Assembly (NCBI GenBank): GCA_964521575.1
Contig: CAZFSR010000008.1
Span: 1 to 64,000 of the forward strand
From: 79-D21 sp964521575
Lineage (GTDB): Bacteria > Synergistota > Synergistia > Synergistales > 79-D21
DNA: 64,000 bases
Reading direction: 5' to 3'
Position numbers and translations under genes: made by a program. The notes below the pieces were generated by a model. That model was not told where the DNA came from. It searched no databases and saw nothing but the letters and a program-made list of their open reading frames with translations. Positions 1-7,193 of this stretch are shown one piece after another; position 1 is the stretch's first letter, and every line of letters starts with the position of its first letter.

Positions 1-14
1 TTTTCCTACTTCTC

Positions 15-60
15 GCAAGAAGGGGAGCCCGCTACAGGGCTCCCCTTCTTGCGTTGCTTT
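15..60 (+). terminator. Rho-independent-like terminator of an upstream gene
   Basis: A perfect 16-bp inverted repeat (15-30 with 37-52) with a 6-nt loop is followed by a moderately T-rich tail. It lies upstream of pilB, so it most likely ends a gene that lies before the window and insulates the pilus operon from it. The tail has only a three-T run, so termination may be imperfect. Confidence 0.7.
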
Positions 61-152
61 CCCCTCTCCACTGTAGCATTTTCCGTTGAATTCATTTAAA
101 ATCAAAAAAACCTGTTCAGAATTTCACCGCAGCAGGAGAGGGGGAACGCCTC

Positions 153-1844
153 TTGGTCGACACGCCGAATCCCATTCGTCTCGGTGACCTACTGGTCAAC
201 GCCGGAGCCATCACGGAAAAGCAGCTGCAATCCGCACTCATGGAACAGCAGCTGACGAACCTGCGCCTCGGAGAGATCCTCATCAAGAATGGTTTCCTCA
301 CCGAAAGGCAACTGGCCGAGGCCTTGAGCAGCCAGCTCAAGCTCCCGATGGTCACTCTAGCCCGTTACCGCCCCATGATCGAGGCCCTCCGCATGGTCCC
401 GGAGAACGTCGCGCGTCGGCTCGACCTTTTGCCCTTGGCCGTTCTGGACAACAACCGGCTTTTTATCGCCATGGCCGATCCCCTGAACATCATCTCCATC
501 GATGAGGTCCGCATGCTGACCGGCATGGAGGTCGACGTCGGCGTGGCGATCCCCTCCGAGATCCGCCGAGACATGGACAGCTTCTATAGCGTGAGGGGCA
601 ATGTGGATGACGCGATCGTGGAGATCGTCGACATGAGCGCCGCGGAGGAGATGCGCCGGGACTTCGATGCGGCCGCCGAAGCCTCGATCGACGACGCCCC
701 GGTCGTGAAGCTCGTCAACGGGCTGCTCGACCAGGCCGTGCGCGAAGCTGCCTCCGACCTTCACATCGAGCCGTTCGAGAAATCCTCCCGGGTCCGCTAC
801 CGCGTGGACGGCAACCTTTTCGATGCCCTCGACTTTCCGCGGAACCTCCATCCGGCCGTCATCTCGCGGCTCAAGATCATGGCCAACATGGACATTTCCG
901 AGAAGCGAAAGCCGCAGGACGGCCGCATCCTCCTGAAGTTCCAGGAAAGGAAGGTCGACCTTCGCGTCTCCTCGCTGCCCACCGTGTTCGGCGAAAAGAT
1001 GGTCATGCGTGTCCTCGACCAGGCCTCCAGCGCCGTCGGCCTGGAGAGGATCGGGCTGCTCGAGGAAGATCGTGTCCTGCTCGACGGGATCATCAGCAAG
1101 CCCTACGGCATGATGCTGGTGACCGGGCCGACGGGAAGCGGGAAATCCACCACCCTTTACTCGGTCCTGGAGCGCATCAACGAACCCGAATCCAACCTCA
1201 TCACGGTCGAGGATCCGGTGGAATACATGATCCCGGGGATCAACCAGGTCCAGATCAACGAAAGGGCGGGGCTCACCTTTGCCGATGCCCTCCGGTCCAT
1301 ATTGAGGCAGGACCCCGACAAGATCATGGTGGGCGAGATCCGGGACACGGAAACCGCACAGCTTGCCGTCCGGGCCGCGTTGACCGGCCATCTTGTCCTT
1401 TCGACCCTCCACACCAACGACGCCCCCAGCGCCGTGATCCGCCTGAACGATATGGGTGTGGCCCCCTTCCTGATCTCCTCTTCCGTCATCGGGGTCATCG
1501 CCCAGCGCCTGGTCCGGAAACTCTGCCCAGCCTGCAAGGAGGTTTTCGAACCCGGGCCCAACGTCTGCAAGGAATACGGCATTCCCGAAGGGTCCCGCAT
1601 CTACAAGGCCGTGGGGTGCGAACAGTGCCGCTGGAGCGGTTACAAGGGACGCACCGCGGTCTTCCAGATCATGAAGGTAGACGACGAGATCAGGAAGCTC
1701 ATCGCCGAGCAGGCCCAGGCCAGGGAAATCGAGAACGCCGCATTGCGGAACGGCATGAGAAGCTTGCGGGATGCCGGCTTGCTGAAGGTCCTCGAAGGCG
1801 TTTCGAGCATGGAGGAAGTTCTGCAGGAAACGACCATCAACTGA
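153..1844 (+). CDS. pilB: Type IV pilus assembly ATPase PilB (GspE/PulE family)
   Basis: Cytoplasmic hexameric ATPase that powers pilus extension. The 563-aa product has the usual order: an N-terminal GspE/PilB N-domain (about residues 1-150), then the secretion ATPase core with Walker A GPTGSGKST near residue 325 and Walker B around DPDKIMVGEIRD near 390. A CPAC...CEQC tetracysteine zinc site near 457-492 is typical of PilB/GspE and absent from PilT. The TTG start at 153 is chosen because a strong GGAGAGGGGG Shine-Dalgarno lies just upstream at about 134-144. It is the first gene of a pilB-pilT-pilC-pilin run. The family assignment is firm; PilB rather than GspE is inferred from the neighbouring pilT, pilM-Q and pilin. 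Confidence 0.96.
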   Translation: MVDTPNPIRLGDLLVNAGAITEKQLQSALMEQQLTNLRLGEILIKNGFLTERQLAEALSSQLKLPMVTLARYRPMIEALRMVPENVARRLDLLPLAVLDNNRLFIAMADPLNIISIDEVRMLTGMEVDVGVAIPSEIRRDMDSFYSVRGNVDDAIVEIVDMSAAEEMRRDFDAAAEASIDDAPVVKLVNGLLDQAVREAASDLHIEPFEKSSRVRYRVDGNLFDALDFPRNLHPAVISRLKIMANMDISEKRKPQDGRILLKFQERKVDLRVSSLPTVFGEKMVMRVLDQASSAVGLERIGLLEEDRVLLDGIISKPYGMMLVTGPTGSGKSTTLYSVLERINEPESNLITVEDPVEYMIPGINQVQINERAGLTFADALRSILRQDPDKIMVGEIRDTETAQLAVRAALTGHLVLSTLHTNDAPSAVIRLNDMGVAPFLISSSVIGVIAQRLVRKLCPACKEVFEPGPNVCKEYGIPEGSRIYKAVGCEQCRWSGYKGRTAVFQIMKVDDEIRKLIAEQAQAREIENAALRNGMRSLRDAGLLKVLEGVSSMEEVLQETTIN

Positions 1845-1883
1845 GCCCGACAGAATCGAGAAGAGGATGAGGGGTGATGACAA

Positions 1884-2990
1884 GTGGCCTACGAACAAAG
1901 CATTCACACCCTGCTTAACGAGGTGATCCGGCGGAACGCGAGCGACCTTCACCTGAGCGTGAACCTTCCGCCCGCCTTGAGAATCGACGGCGACCTCCAT
2001 TACATAGGGGGACCGACCGCCCTCACGAACGAGGATATCCGCCGCATGGTCACGGAGGTCCTGACGCGCCAGAAGCTGGCCCAATTCGAGGAGGAGTGGG
2101 AGCTGGACTTCAGCTTCACGTTCAAGATCCCGGGCGGGGACAGCGCCCGCTTCCGCGGGAACTGCTTCTTCGAACGGGGCAGCCTCGCGGCCGCGTTCCG
2201 CATGATCCCCACCCAGGTGAGGAGCACCCAGCAGCTGATGCTCCCCAAGAGCCTCGACGAGATGGCGACCAAGCTGCGGGGCATCTTCCTCGTGACCGGC
2301 CCGACGGGTTCCGGCAAGAGCACGACCCTCGCCGCGGTCATGCAGCAGATCAACACCACCCGCCGCTGCCACGTCATCACCATCGAGGACCCGATCGAAT
2401 ATCTGTTCAAATCCGAAAAGGCGATCATCCAGCAACGCGAGGTCGGCCTCGACACCCGTTCTTTCGCCAATTCCCTCAAACGGGTCCTGCGACAGGACCC
2501 CGACGTCATCATGATCGGTGAAATGAGGGACCTCGAGACCATCTCCGCCGCCATCACCGCCGCGGAAACCGGGCACCTTGTCCTGACAACCCTTCACACC
2601 CCGGATGCCGTCCAGAGCATCGACCGCATCATCGACGTCTTCCCGCCTCACCAGCAGCAGCAGGTGCGCATGCAGATCAGCCACGTCCTGATCGGGGTTT
2701 GCTACCAGCAGTTGATCCCTTTGATGGGAGGGGGCCGCATCGTGGCGACCGAGGTTCTCCTCGCAACCCCGGCTGTCCGCAACTGCATCCGGGAAGGGAA
2801 AACCGCCCAGATCCGCAGCATCATGCAGACCAGCGGCGGACAGAACATGCACACCATGGACCAGGACCTCGCGAGGCTCGTTTGGGACGGCTTCCTGAGC
2901 AGCGATCAAGCCATGCAGTTCGCCATGGACCCGAAGGAACTCGAACGCATCCTCATGGACATGTCCCCGGCCGCAAGGCGAAACCTCTAG
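1884..2990 (+). CDS. pilT: Type IV pilus retraction ATPase PilT
   Basis: Cytoplasmic motor that depolymerises pili, giving twitching motility and DNA uptake. The 368-aa length and the domain order (PAS-like N-domain, RecA-like core) match PilT. Walker A GPTGSGKST is near residue 138, Walker B RQDPDVIMIGEMRD near 210, and the motif AAETGHLVLTTLHT, characteristic of the PilT branch, near 222. No tetracysteine zinc site is present, unlike PilB. The GTG start at 1884 follows a purine-rich GAGGATGAGGGG site. It lies 39 bp after pilB and 16 bp before pilC, in one operon. Confidence 0.95.
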   Translation: MAYEQSIHTLLNEVIRRNASDLHLSVNLPPALRIDGDLHYIGGPTALTNEDIRRMVTEVLTRQKLAQFEEEWELDFSFTFKIPGGDSARFRGNCFFERGSLAAAFRMIPTQVRSTQQLMLPKSLDEMATKLRGIFLVTGPTGSGKSTTLAAVMQQINTTRRCHVITIEDPIEYLFKSEKAIIQQREVGLDTRSFANSLKRVLRQDPDVIMIGEMRDLETISAAITAAETGHLVLTTLHTPDAVQSIDRIIDVFPPHQQQQVRMQISHVLIGVCYQQLIPLMGGGRIVATEVLLATPAVRNCIREGKTAQIRSIMQTSGGQNMHTMDQDLARLVWDGFLSSDQAMQFAMDPKELERILMDMSPAARRNL

Positions 2991-3006
2991 CGGGGGAGGG
3001 AAACCC

Positions 3007-4218
3007 ATGGATTTCAGGTACAAGGCCAGGAACGCAGAGGGAAAGATCGTCAAGGGACAGCACGCGGGGCAGTCCCAGTTTCACGTGGTGCAATGGCTGC
3101 GGGACCAGAACCTCGTCCCCATCAGCGTCACGGAGAACAAGGGAGGCGCCAGGGTTCCCATCCTTGACCGCATCAGGCTCCACCTGGGCGTCAGCCTGAA
3201 GGACAAAGCCGTCCTCTTCCGCCAGATGGCGACGCTCCTCGGTGCGGGAGTCGTCCTCGGAAACGCGCTTTCGGTCGTCAGCGACCAGACGAAGAACGTC
3301 CGCCTGGCCCGGTCGATGCGGGAGGTCAAGCGCCTTGTGGACAGCGGGAATTCGCTCAGTGGGGCCCTACGGTCCCGAAAGGAATTTTCCTCACTGATCT
3401 GCTCGATCATCGAAGCCGGCGAGGACGGCGGCATGCTCGACCGGAGCCTGGAGCGGGTGGCCACGTTCCTGGAGCGTCAGGACGAGCTCCGCAAGAAGAT
3501 CGTCTCGGCCGTCACCTACCCGGCCGCGGTCAGCCTGTTCGCCCTTCTCGTGCTGTGGATCCTCATCACCGTCATCGTGCCCAAGTTCGCCATGGCCTTC
3601 AGGAGCCTGAACGTCGAGCTGCCCAAGGTCACGACCCTGACGTTCCGCTTCGCCATCTGGCTCAACGAGAAGTGGTACGTCTTCATGGGCGGGATTCTCA
3701 TCTTCGTCCTCCTGGTCGTCCTCCTTAACCGCGTCAAGAAGACGAAACCCATGATGGACGGCCTCAAGCTGAAGCTCCCTCTGGTCGGAGACATTTTCTA
3801 CAAGAGCATCATGTCTCGCGCACTGCGGACCCTGTCTTCCCTGCTCGAGGCCGGGATCCCCGTCTTGAACGCGTTGGAAATGGCCGCCGGGGTCGCGAAC
3901 AACATCCCCGTTGAAAGAGCCTTCATGGGATTGAGGGATGCCGCCCGGAAGGGCAGGGGGCTAGGGGAAACGGCCAAGACGATGCCGATCTTCCCCCTGA
4001 TGGTGGCCCAGATGATCGTCGTGGGAGAAGAGACCGGGAAGGTCGACGCCATGCTGAACAAGGTGGCGGACTGGTTTGAAAGCGAGCTCGACGAGAAGAT
4101 CAAGAGACTGACGTCGATCCTGGAACCTGCCCTGATCATCGCGGTCGGCCTGGTCGTCGCCATGATCGCATCGGCCATCTACCTTCCGATCGTCGGTGCC
4201 ATTCAGGCCTTGATCTAG
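3007..4218 (+). CDS. pilC: Type IV pilus inner-membrane platform protein PilC (GspF family)
   Basis: Polytopic inner-membrane platform that couples the PilB and PilT motors to pilin assembly. The 403-aa length is normal for PilC. Two T2SSF domains are visible (about residues 60-190 and 265-395), each followed by hydrophobic helices, including stretches near 172-195, 222-240 and 375-400. The ATG start is preceded by GGGGGAGGGAAA. It follows pilT closely and ends about 215 bp before the pilin gene, which has its own upstream region. Paralogy with GspF cannot be excluded by sequence alone, but the context is clearly pilus. Confidence 0.95.
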   Translation: MDFRYKARNAEGKIVKGQHAGQSQFHVVQWLRDQNLVPISVTENKGGARVPILDRIRLHLGVSLKDKAVLFRQMATLLGAGVVLGNALSVVSDQTKNVRLARSMREVKRLVDSGNSLSGALRSRKEFSSLICSIIEAGEDGGMLDRSLERVATFLERQDELRKKIVSAVTYPAAVSLFALLVLWILITVIVPKFAMAFRSLNVELPKVTTLTFRFAIWLNEKWYVFMGGILIFVLLVVLLNRVKKTKPMMDGLKLKLPLVGDIFYKSIMSRALRTLSSLLEAGIPVLNALEMAAGVANNIPVERAFMGLRDAARKGRGLGETAKTMPIFPLMVAQMIVVGEETGKVDAMLNKVADWFESELDEKIKRLTSILEPALIIAVGLVVAMIASAIYLPIVGAIQALI

Positions 4219-4339
4219 AAAGTTGATCGAATTCATTTCAACGTCTCTGGACACCCCAAAATGAGAGTGGTATTATAACCGCGTTCAATGCTTTAGCGTC
4301 TCGTCGTGGTCGCGGTGTGTCGTGTCTTTATTTTTATCG

Positions 4340-4348
4340 TGTTATACC
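4340..4348 (+). promoter_or_regulatory. Possible extended -10 promoter of the pilin gene
   Basis: TGTTATACC resembles an extended -10 element (TGn followed by TATACC, 4 of 6 matches). It lies 86 bp before the pilin start in the 215-bp pilC-pilin gap. No good -35 hexamer is visible. The separate upstream gap, the very strong ribosome binding site and the dedicated terminator all suggest that the major pilin has its own transcript. Confidence 0.3.
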
Positions 4349-4433
4349 TTGAAGGGAGGGATGTGGAAAACATAAACGGGCGGTCAGATCGGCCAGTAAA
4401 AGAATTCAATTCCATAAAGGAGGCGTTGCATAT

Positions 4434-4880
4434 ATGAAGAAGTTACTGAAATCAAGGAAAGCAAAGGGCTTCACTCTCGTCGAACTGCTCATCGTCCTGA
4501 TCATCATCGGTATCCTCGCCGGAGCCCTGTTGCTGGTCGCCGGAGCCGGAACGGACAAGGCCAACGCCACGAAGATCGTCAGCAACCTGCGGAGCGCAAA
4601 GGCTGCCGCATTGATGGCATATGCAGATGCAAATGGGTCATGGAGTCCTGTTTCTACTGATGCGATGAGGGCTTACCTTGACTCGGGAACCGATCGGACG
4701 AACCTTTCTGTTACAACTACCAACAATTCAGCAGATATTTGGGTTCTATATTCAGCGGACATTCCTTCAGGAGTTGAAGCTAAACTGAAAGCTCTCCAAG
4801 AGAGCGGTGTCCCGATTTGGAAGAATACAACCCCAACCTCTTATGACGGTGGGGACCTTGTTTACATGAAGGTTAATTAA
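4434..4880 (+). CDS. pilA: Type IV major pilin-like protein (prepilin)
   Basis: Structural pilin. The 148-aa protein has a short basic leader (11 residues plus Gly12), a prepilin peptidase cleavage site between G12 and F13 (KG/FTLVELL), the conserved Glu at mature position 5 (E17), and a hydrophobic helix to about residue 41. A perfect AAAGGAGG ribosome binding site lies at 4416-4423, consistent with high expression. No C-terminal disulfide cysteines are seen. From about base 4615 the codons become clearly AT-rich, unlike the GC-rich N-terminal half and the neighbouring genes, which suggests that the surface-exposed part was acquired or is diversifying. Its own hairpin terminator follows. Confidence 0.93.
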   Translation: MKKLLKSRKAKGFTLVELLIVLIIIGILAGALLLVAGAGTDKANATKIVSNLRSAKAAALMAYADANGSWSPVSTDAMRAYLDSGTDRTNLSVTTTNNSADIWVLYSADIPSGVEAKLKALQESGVPIWKNTTPTSYDGGDLVYMKVN

Positions 4881-4910
4881 CTACTGAAAAAGATAGAGAG
4901 TATAGGAGGG

Positions 4911-4961
4911 AACTAAACGAGGATCCCGCTTTTGTACGGGATCCTCGTTTAGTTCTTTTTT
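4911..4961 (+). terminator. Strong Rho-independent terminator after the pilin gene
   Basis: A perfect 18-bp inverted repeat (4911-4928 with 4937-4954) with an 8-nt loop is followed by a run of six T residues (4956-4961). It begins 31 bp after the pilin stop and should end the pilin transcript before the downstream minor pilin genes. Confidence 0.9.
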
Positions 4962-4991
4962 GATTGGAACGCTAGGTCTATCCTTCTTTTT

Positions 4992-4999
4992 CAAAAAAA
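4992..4999. repeat. Target-site duplication, left copy
   Basis: The 8-bp word CAAAAAAA directly abuts the left inverted repeat of the insertion sequence. The identical word abuts the right end (5910-5917). An 8-bp duplication is the size known for the IS1595 family. Confidence 0.85.
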
Positions 5000-5909
5000 G
5001 GTAATTGCTCCCTATCTGGCACCTGTATTAGGATGGTGCCATGGAGCTAAAAGCCTATGAATACCTAATTCGTAGCGAGTCCACCGCAAGAAAATACCTG
5101 TTGGGATTTTGCTGGAAAAACCAACAGAGATTTTGTCCCGTCTGCCGACAGAGGAAGCTTTACAAGTTGACTGACGGTAGGCGCCGCTGCTCCCGCTGCG
5201 GGTACACGTTCCACGACTTCTCGGGAAGGTGGCTCAATCTTGTCAACCTTCCCTGCGACCAGTGGCTCCGGATCATCAAGCTCTTCGAGCTGGAGCTTTC
5301 CGCAAGGAAGATAGCCCAGCAGGTGGCGGTTTCCTACAAGGTCGCTCACCGAGCTGTCATGGTTATTCGTGCCGCCATCCTCGCTCACGCTCCCGATGCG
5401 GAAACGCTCCTGGGCGGTGAAGTCGAGCTCGACGAATCCTACTTCGGCGGCAGGCGCAAAGGGAAACGCGGCCGCGGAGCTGCAGGAAAGGTTCCCGTGT
5501 TCGGCATCCTGGAACGGGACGGACTCGTCCACGTACAGGTCGTTCCCAACGTCAAGGCCGATACGCTTGTCGGCATGACGGTGAAGAAGGTTCGCCGGGG
5601 AAGCATCGTCTACACGGACAAGTTCCATGTCTATGATTCCCTGATGTTCTGCGGCTACCGTCATCTGAAGGTCGACCACGGCAACAAGGTCTATGCCAGC
5701 GGCAAGGTCTACATCAACGGCCTCGAAGGGTTCTGGAGCTTTTCCAAGGAGCGCCTGATCAAGCATCATGGTGTTTCCAGAACCTGGTTTCCGTTTTATC
5801 TCAAGGAACTGGAGTTTCGGTACAATCATCGAAGGACTGATACCTTCCCTGTTCTCTGTCAGTATGTCTGTGACTTTGTACCCTTTGTGCCAAATAGGGA
5901 CTAATCACC
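5000..5909 (+). mobile_element. IS1595-family-like insertion sequence, complete, 910 bp
   Basis: The element is bounded by imperfect inverted repeats of about 23 bp: 5000-5022 (GGTAATTGCTCCCTATCTGG...) and the complement of 5887-5909 (GGTGATTAGTCCCTATTTGG...), matching at roughly 19 of 23 positions. The 8-bp direct repeat CAAAAAAA flanks it on both sides. It carries one transposase gene without frameshifts, whose stop codon lies inside the right repeat. It is inserted between the pilin terminator and the first minor pilin gene. Intact ends and an identical target duplication indicate a recent, probably active insertion. Confidence 0.9.
5041..5904 (+). CDS. IS1595-like (ISXO2-like domain) transposase
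   Basis: DDE-type transposase that moves the surrounding element. The 287-aa product has an N-terminal zinc ribbon (C32, C35, C50, C53) followed by a helix-turn-helix-like region (about 75-112). The ISXO2-like catalytic domain shows a first acidic residue in ELDESYFGG (D131), a second in YTDKFHVYD (D193), and a third motif YINGLEGFWSF with N226 and E229, the D-D-N/E pattern of this family. The stop codon TAA lies in the right inverted repeat. The reading frame is uninterrupted, so the enzyme looks functional. Confidence 0.93.
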   Translation: MELKAYEYLIRSESTARKYLLGFCWKNQQRFCPVCRQRKLYKLTDGRRRCSRCGYTFHDFSGRWLNLVNLPCDQWLRIIKLFELELSARKIAQQVAVSYKVAHRAVMVIRAAILAHAPDAETLLGGEVELDESYFGGRRKGKRGRGAAGKVPVFGILERDGLVHVQVVPNVKADTLVGMTVKKVRRGSIVYTDKFHVYDSLMFCGYRHLKVDHGNKVYASGKVYINGLEGFWSFSKERLIKHHGVSRTWFPFYLKELEFRYNHRRTDTFPVLCQYVCDFVPFVPNRD

Positions 5910-5917
5910 CAAAAAAA
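5910..5917. repeat. Target-site duplication, right copy
   Basis: CAAAAAAA is identical to 4992-4999 and abuts the right inverted repeat of the insertion sequence. Confidence 0.85.
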
Positions 5918-5924
5918 TATAGAT

Positions 5925-6008
5925 CCTTTTTGTATTCACTGCAGAGCAAGAAAGATTCGCGAATTCTACTCTAAAGATGCGATGATTTTAAAGAGTAATA
6001 CAAAAAGG
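5925..6008. repeat. Inverted repeat with 12-bp arms
   Basis: CCTTTTTGTATT at 5925-5936 is the exact reverse complement of AATACAAAAAGG at 5997-6008, with 60 bp between. The inner bases CACT and AGT extend the pairing with one gap. It starts 8 bp after the right target duplication of the insertion sequence but is not part of that element. It could be a remnant miniature element or a structured RNA or terminator arm; function unknown. Confidence 0.6.
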
Positions 6009-6246
6009 CATAAGCCAATAGAAATATGAGGGACTCCTTCTCTTTCCTAAAGTATTCCTCATTACCATACTAGCAAACAGGGCGGACTATTTCATCAACA
6101 AGGTTAGGATAAGATCTTTTTTTACCTTTTTGCTCCTATATCCTTTTTATTTTCTACTTTAGAAATATTGTTACACCTCTCATAAAGGCTTACGCTTCCG
6201 TATTGTTCTACATTTAATCCTACCAACCGCAAAAGTGATACATTCC

Positions 6247-6277
6247 CCCTTGTAACAACGTAACTTCGTCACAAGGG
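6247..6277 (+). promoter_or_regulatory. Hairpin overlapping the ribosome binding site of the minor pilin gene
   Basis: CCCTTGT (6247-6253) pairs with ACAAGGG (6271-6277), with a small inner helix. The 3' arm contains the only Shine-Dalgarno-like AAGGG upstream of the TTG start at 6291, so folding would hide it. This could limit translation of the minor pilin. It is a by-eye structure only. Confidence 0.35.
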
Positions 6278-6290
6278 ACGATGACCATGA

Positions 6291-7193
6291 TTGCCCATCA
6301 ACCAGAAGAGGACCTTATTTGGATTTACCTTCGTTGAACTCCTTTGCACCCTTCTATTGGCTAGCATCATTGCCGGAAGCGCCATTGCAGTCCTTTCCGG
6401 TTCGATCAGGGCTTACGAGCAGATCCTCGCCCTCACAGAGGCCCGAAGGCGGGGTCAGATGGTCCTCCAGATGCTTCGGCTACCCGTAGAAAACGCAAGC
6501 CTTGGGGTCCCCTCGGACGCAGAAATGTTCAAAGCCGCCTTCCAAATCGGTCAAGCCACCGCTCCCGGTCTCAGCCCGTGGAACGGGCCGGTTTCGGTTT
6601 CGGGAAACGAGCTGCGACTCGTTTATGCGGTTCCCACCACGACGGTCAACGCATCCACGGCAACGGAAACTTTTGCCTCCGAAGACCGCTCGGTCCGCCT
6701 TTCGGCATTTCCGCAGAGCGGACAGATCCAGGCCTGGTCCGGTTTCGGACCGTCGACCACACGATCCTGGGTTGTGTTCCCTCCGTCCCCTTTCCCGTTC
6801 CTCGTGACGCGACTCGCCAACCAGACGCTTTCTGTTCGCTCCTCCTCACCCTCCTGGATCCCCCATAACACGCCGCTTCATTACTTACGGGCCATGAGGG
6901 CGCTTTCCGTTTGCCTCCCGGGCCAGGAACCGGCCTTCTGCACGGAAGACGTTTCGACCGGGGCGGGGCTCCAGGAGAGGGTTCTCGGAATCACGGGCTT
7001 CAAGCCGGTTTACGATCCCCAGGCCCGGACCCTCTGCCTGTCCGTCCTGTCCCGGGGAGGCAAGCGGAGACCGGAGAAGATCTCCCCCTCGTCACTTCCG
7101 GGCTGGCCTGAGCCTATCACCGATGAAGATCGGCACTACGTGCTGGCTGTCACCAGCTGGACCTGCCGGATCAGGAACGGCGGCAATCCCTGA
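6291..7193 (+). CDS. Minor pilin-like protein with prepilin leader (PilW-like)
   Basis: Probable minor pilin that helps start or cap the pilus. The 300-aa protein has a short leader ending at G11, cleavage before F12 (FG/FTFVELL), Glu at mature position 5 (E16), and a hydrophobic helix to about residue 35. The remaining 260 residues form a globular domain with several cysteines (near 206, 214, 249 and 293). The length and position next to a PilX-like gene recall PilW of the pilV-W-X-Y clusters, but no specific motif was recognised. A TTG start is needed because an in-frame stop lies just upstream. It ends in a TGATG overlap with the next gene. Confidence 0.8.
   Translation: MPINQKRTLFGFTFVELLCTLLLASIIAGSAIAVLSGSIRAYEQILALTEARRRGQMVLQMLRLPVENASLGVPSDAEMFKAAFQIGQATAPGLSPWNGPVSVSGNELRLVYAVPTTTVNASTATETFASEDRSVRLSAFPQSGQIQAWSGFGPSTTRSWVVFPPSPFPFLVTRLANQTLSVRSSSPSWIPHNTPLHYLRAMRALSVCLPGQEPAFCTEDVSTGAGLQERVLGITGFKPVYDPQARTLCLSVLSRGGKRRPEKISPSSLPGWPEPITDEDRHYVLAVTSWTCRIRNGGNP

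Larger units (their letters stand above)
5918..6290. other. AT-rich intergenic region between the insertion sequence and the minor pilin gene
   Basis: About 370 bp with no convincing gene. It is much more AT-rich than the rest of the window, matching the AT-rich 3' half of the pilin gene across the insertion. It contains a 12-bp perfect inverted repeat (5925-5936 with 5997-6008) and a hairpin just before the next start codon (6247-6277). No promoter with both hexamers was recognised. It may be the remnant of a horizontally acquired pilin segment. Confidence 0.6.

Noticed and set aside
357..3053. Very long open frame on the minus strand opposite pilB and pilT (898 codons).
   Set aside because: It is the mirror of two certain genes in a GC-rich region, where stop codons are rare on the opposite strand. 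The translation is rich in His/Asp/Gly with no known domain.
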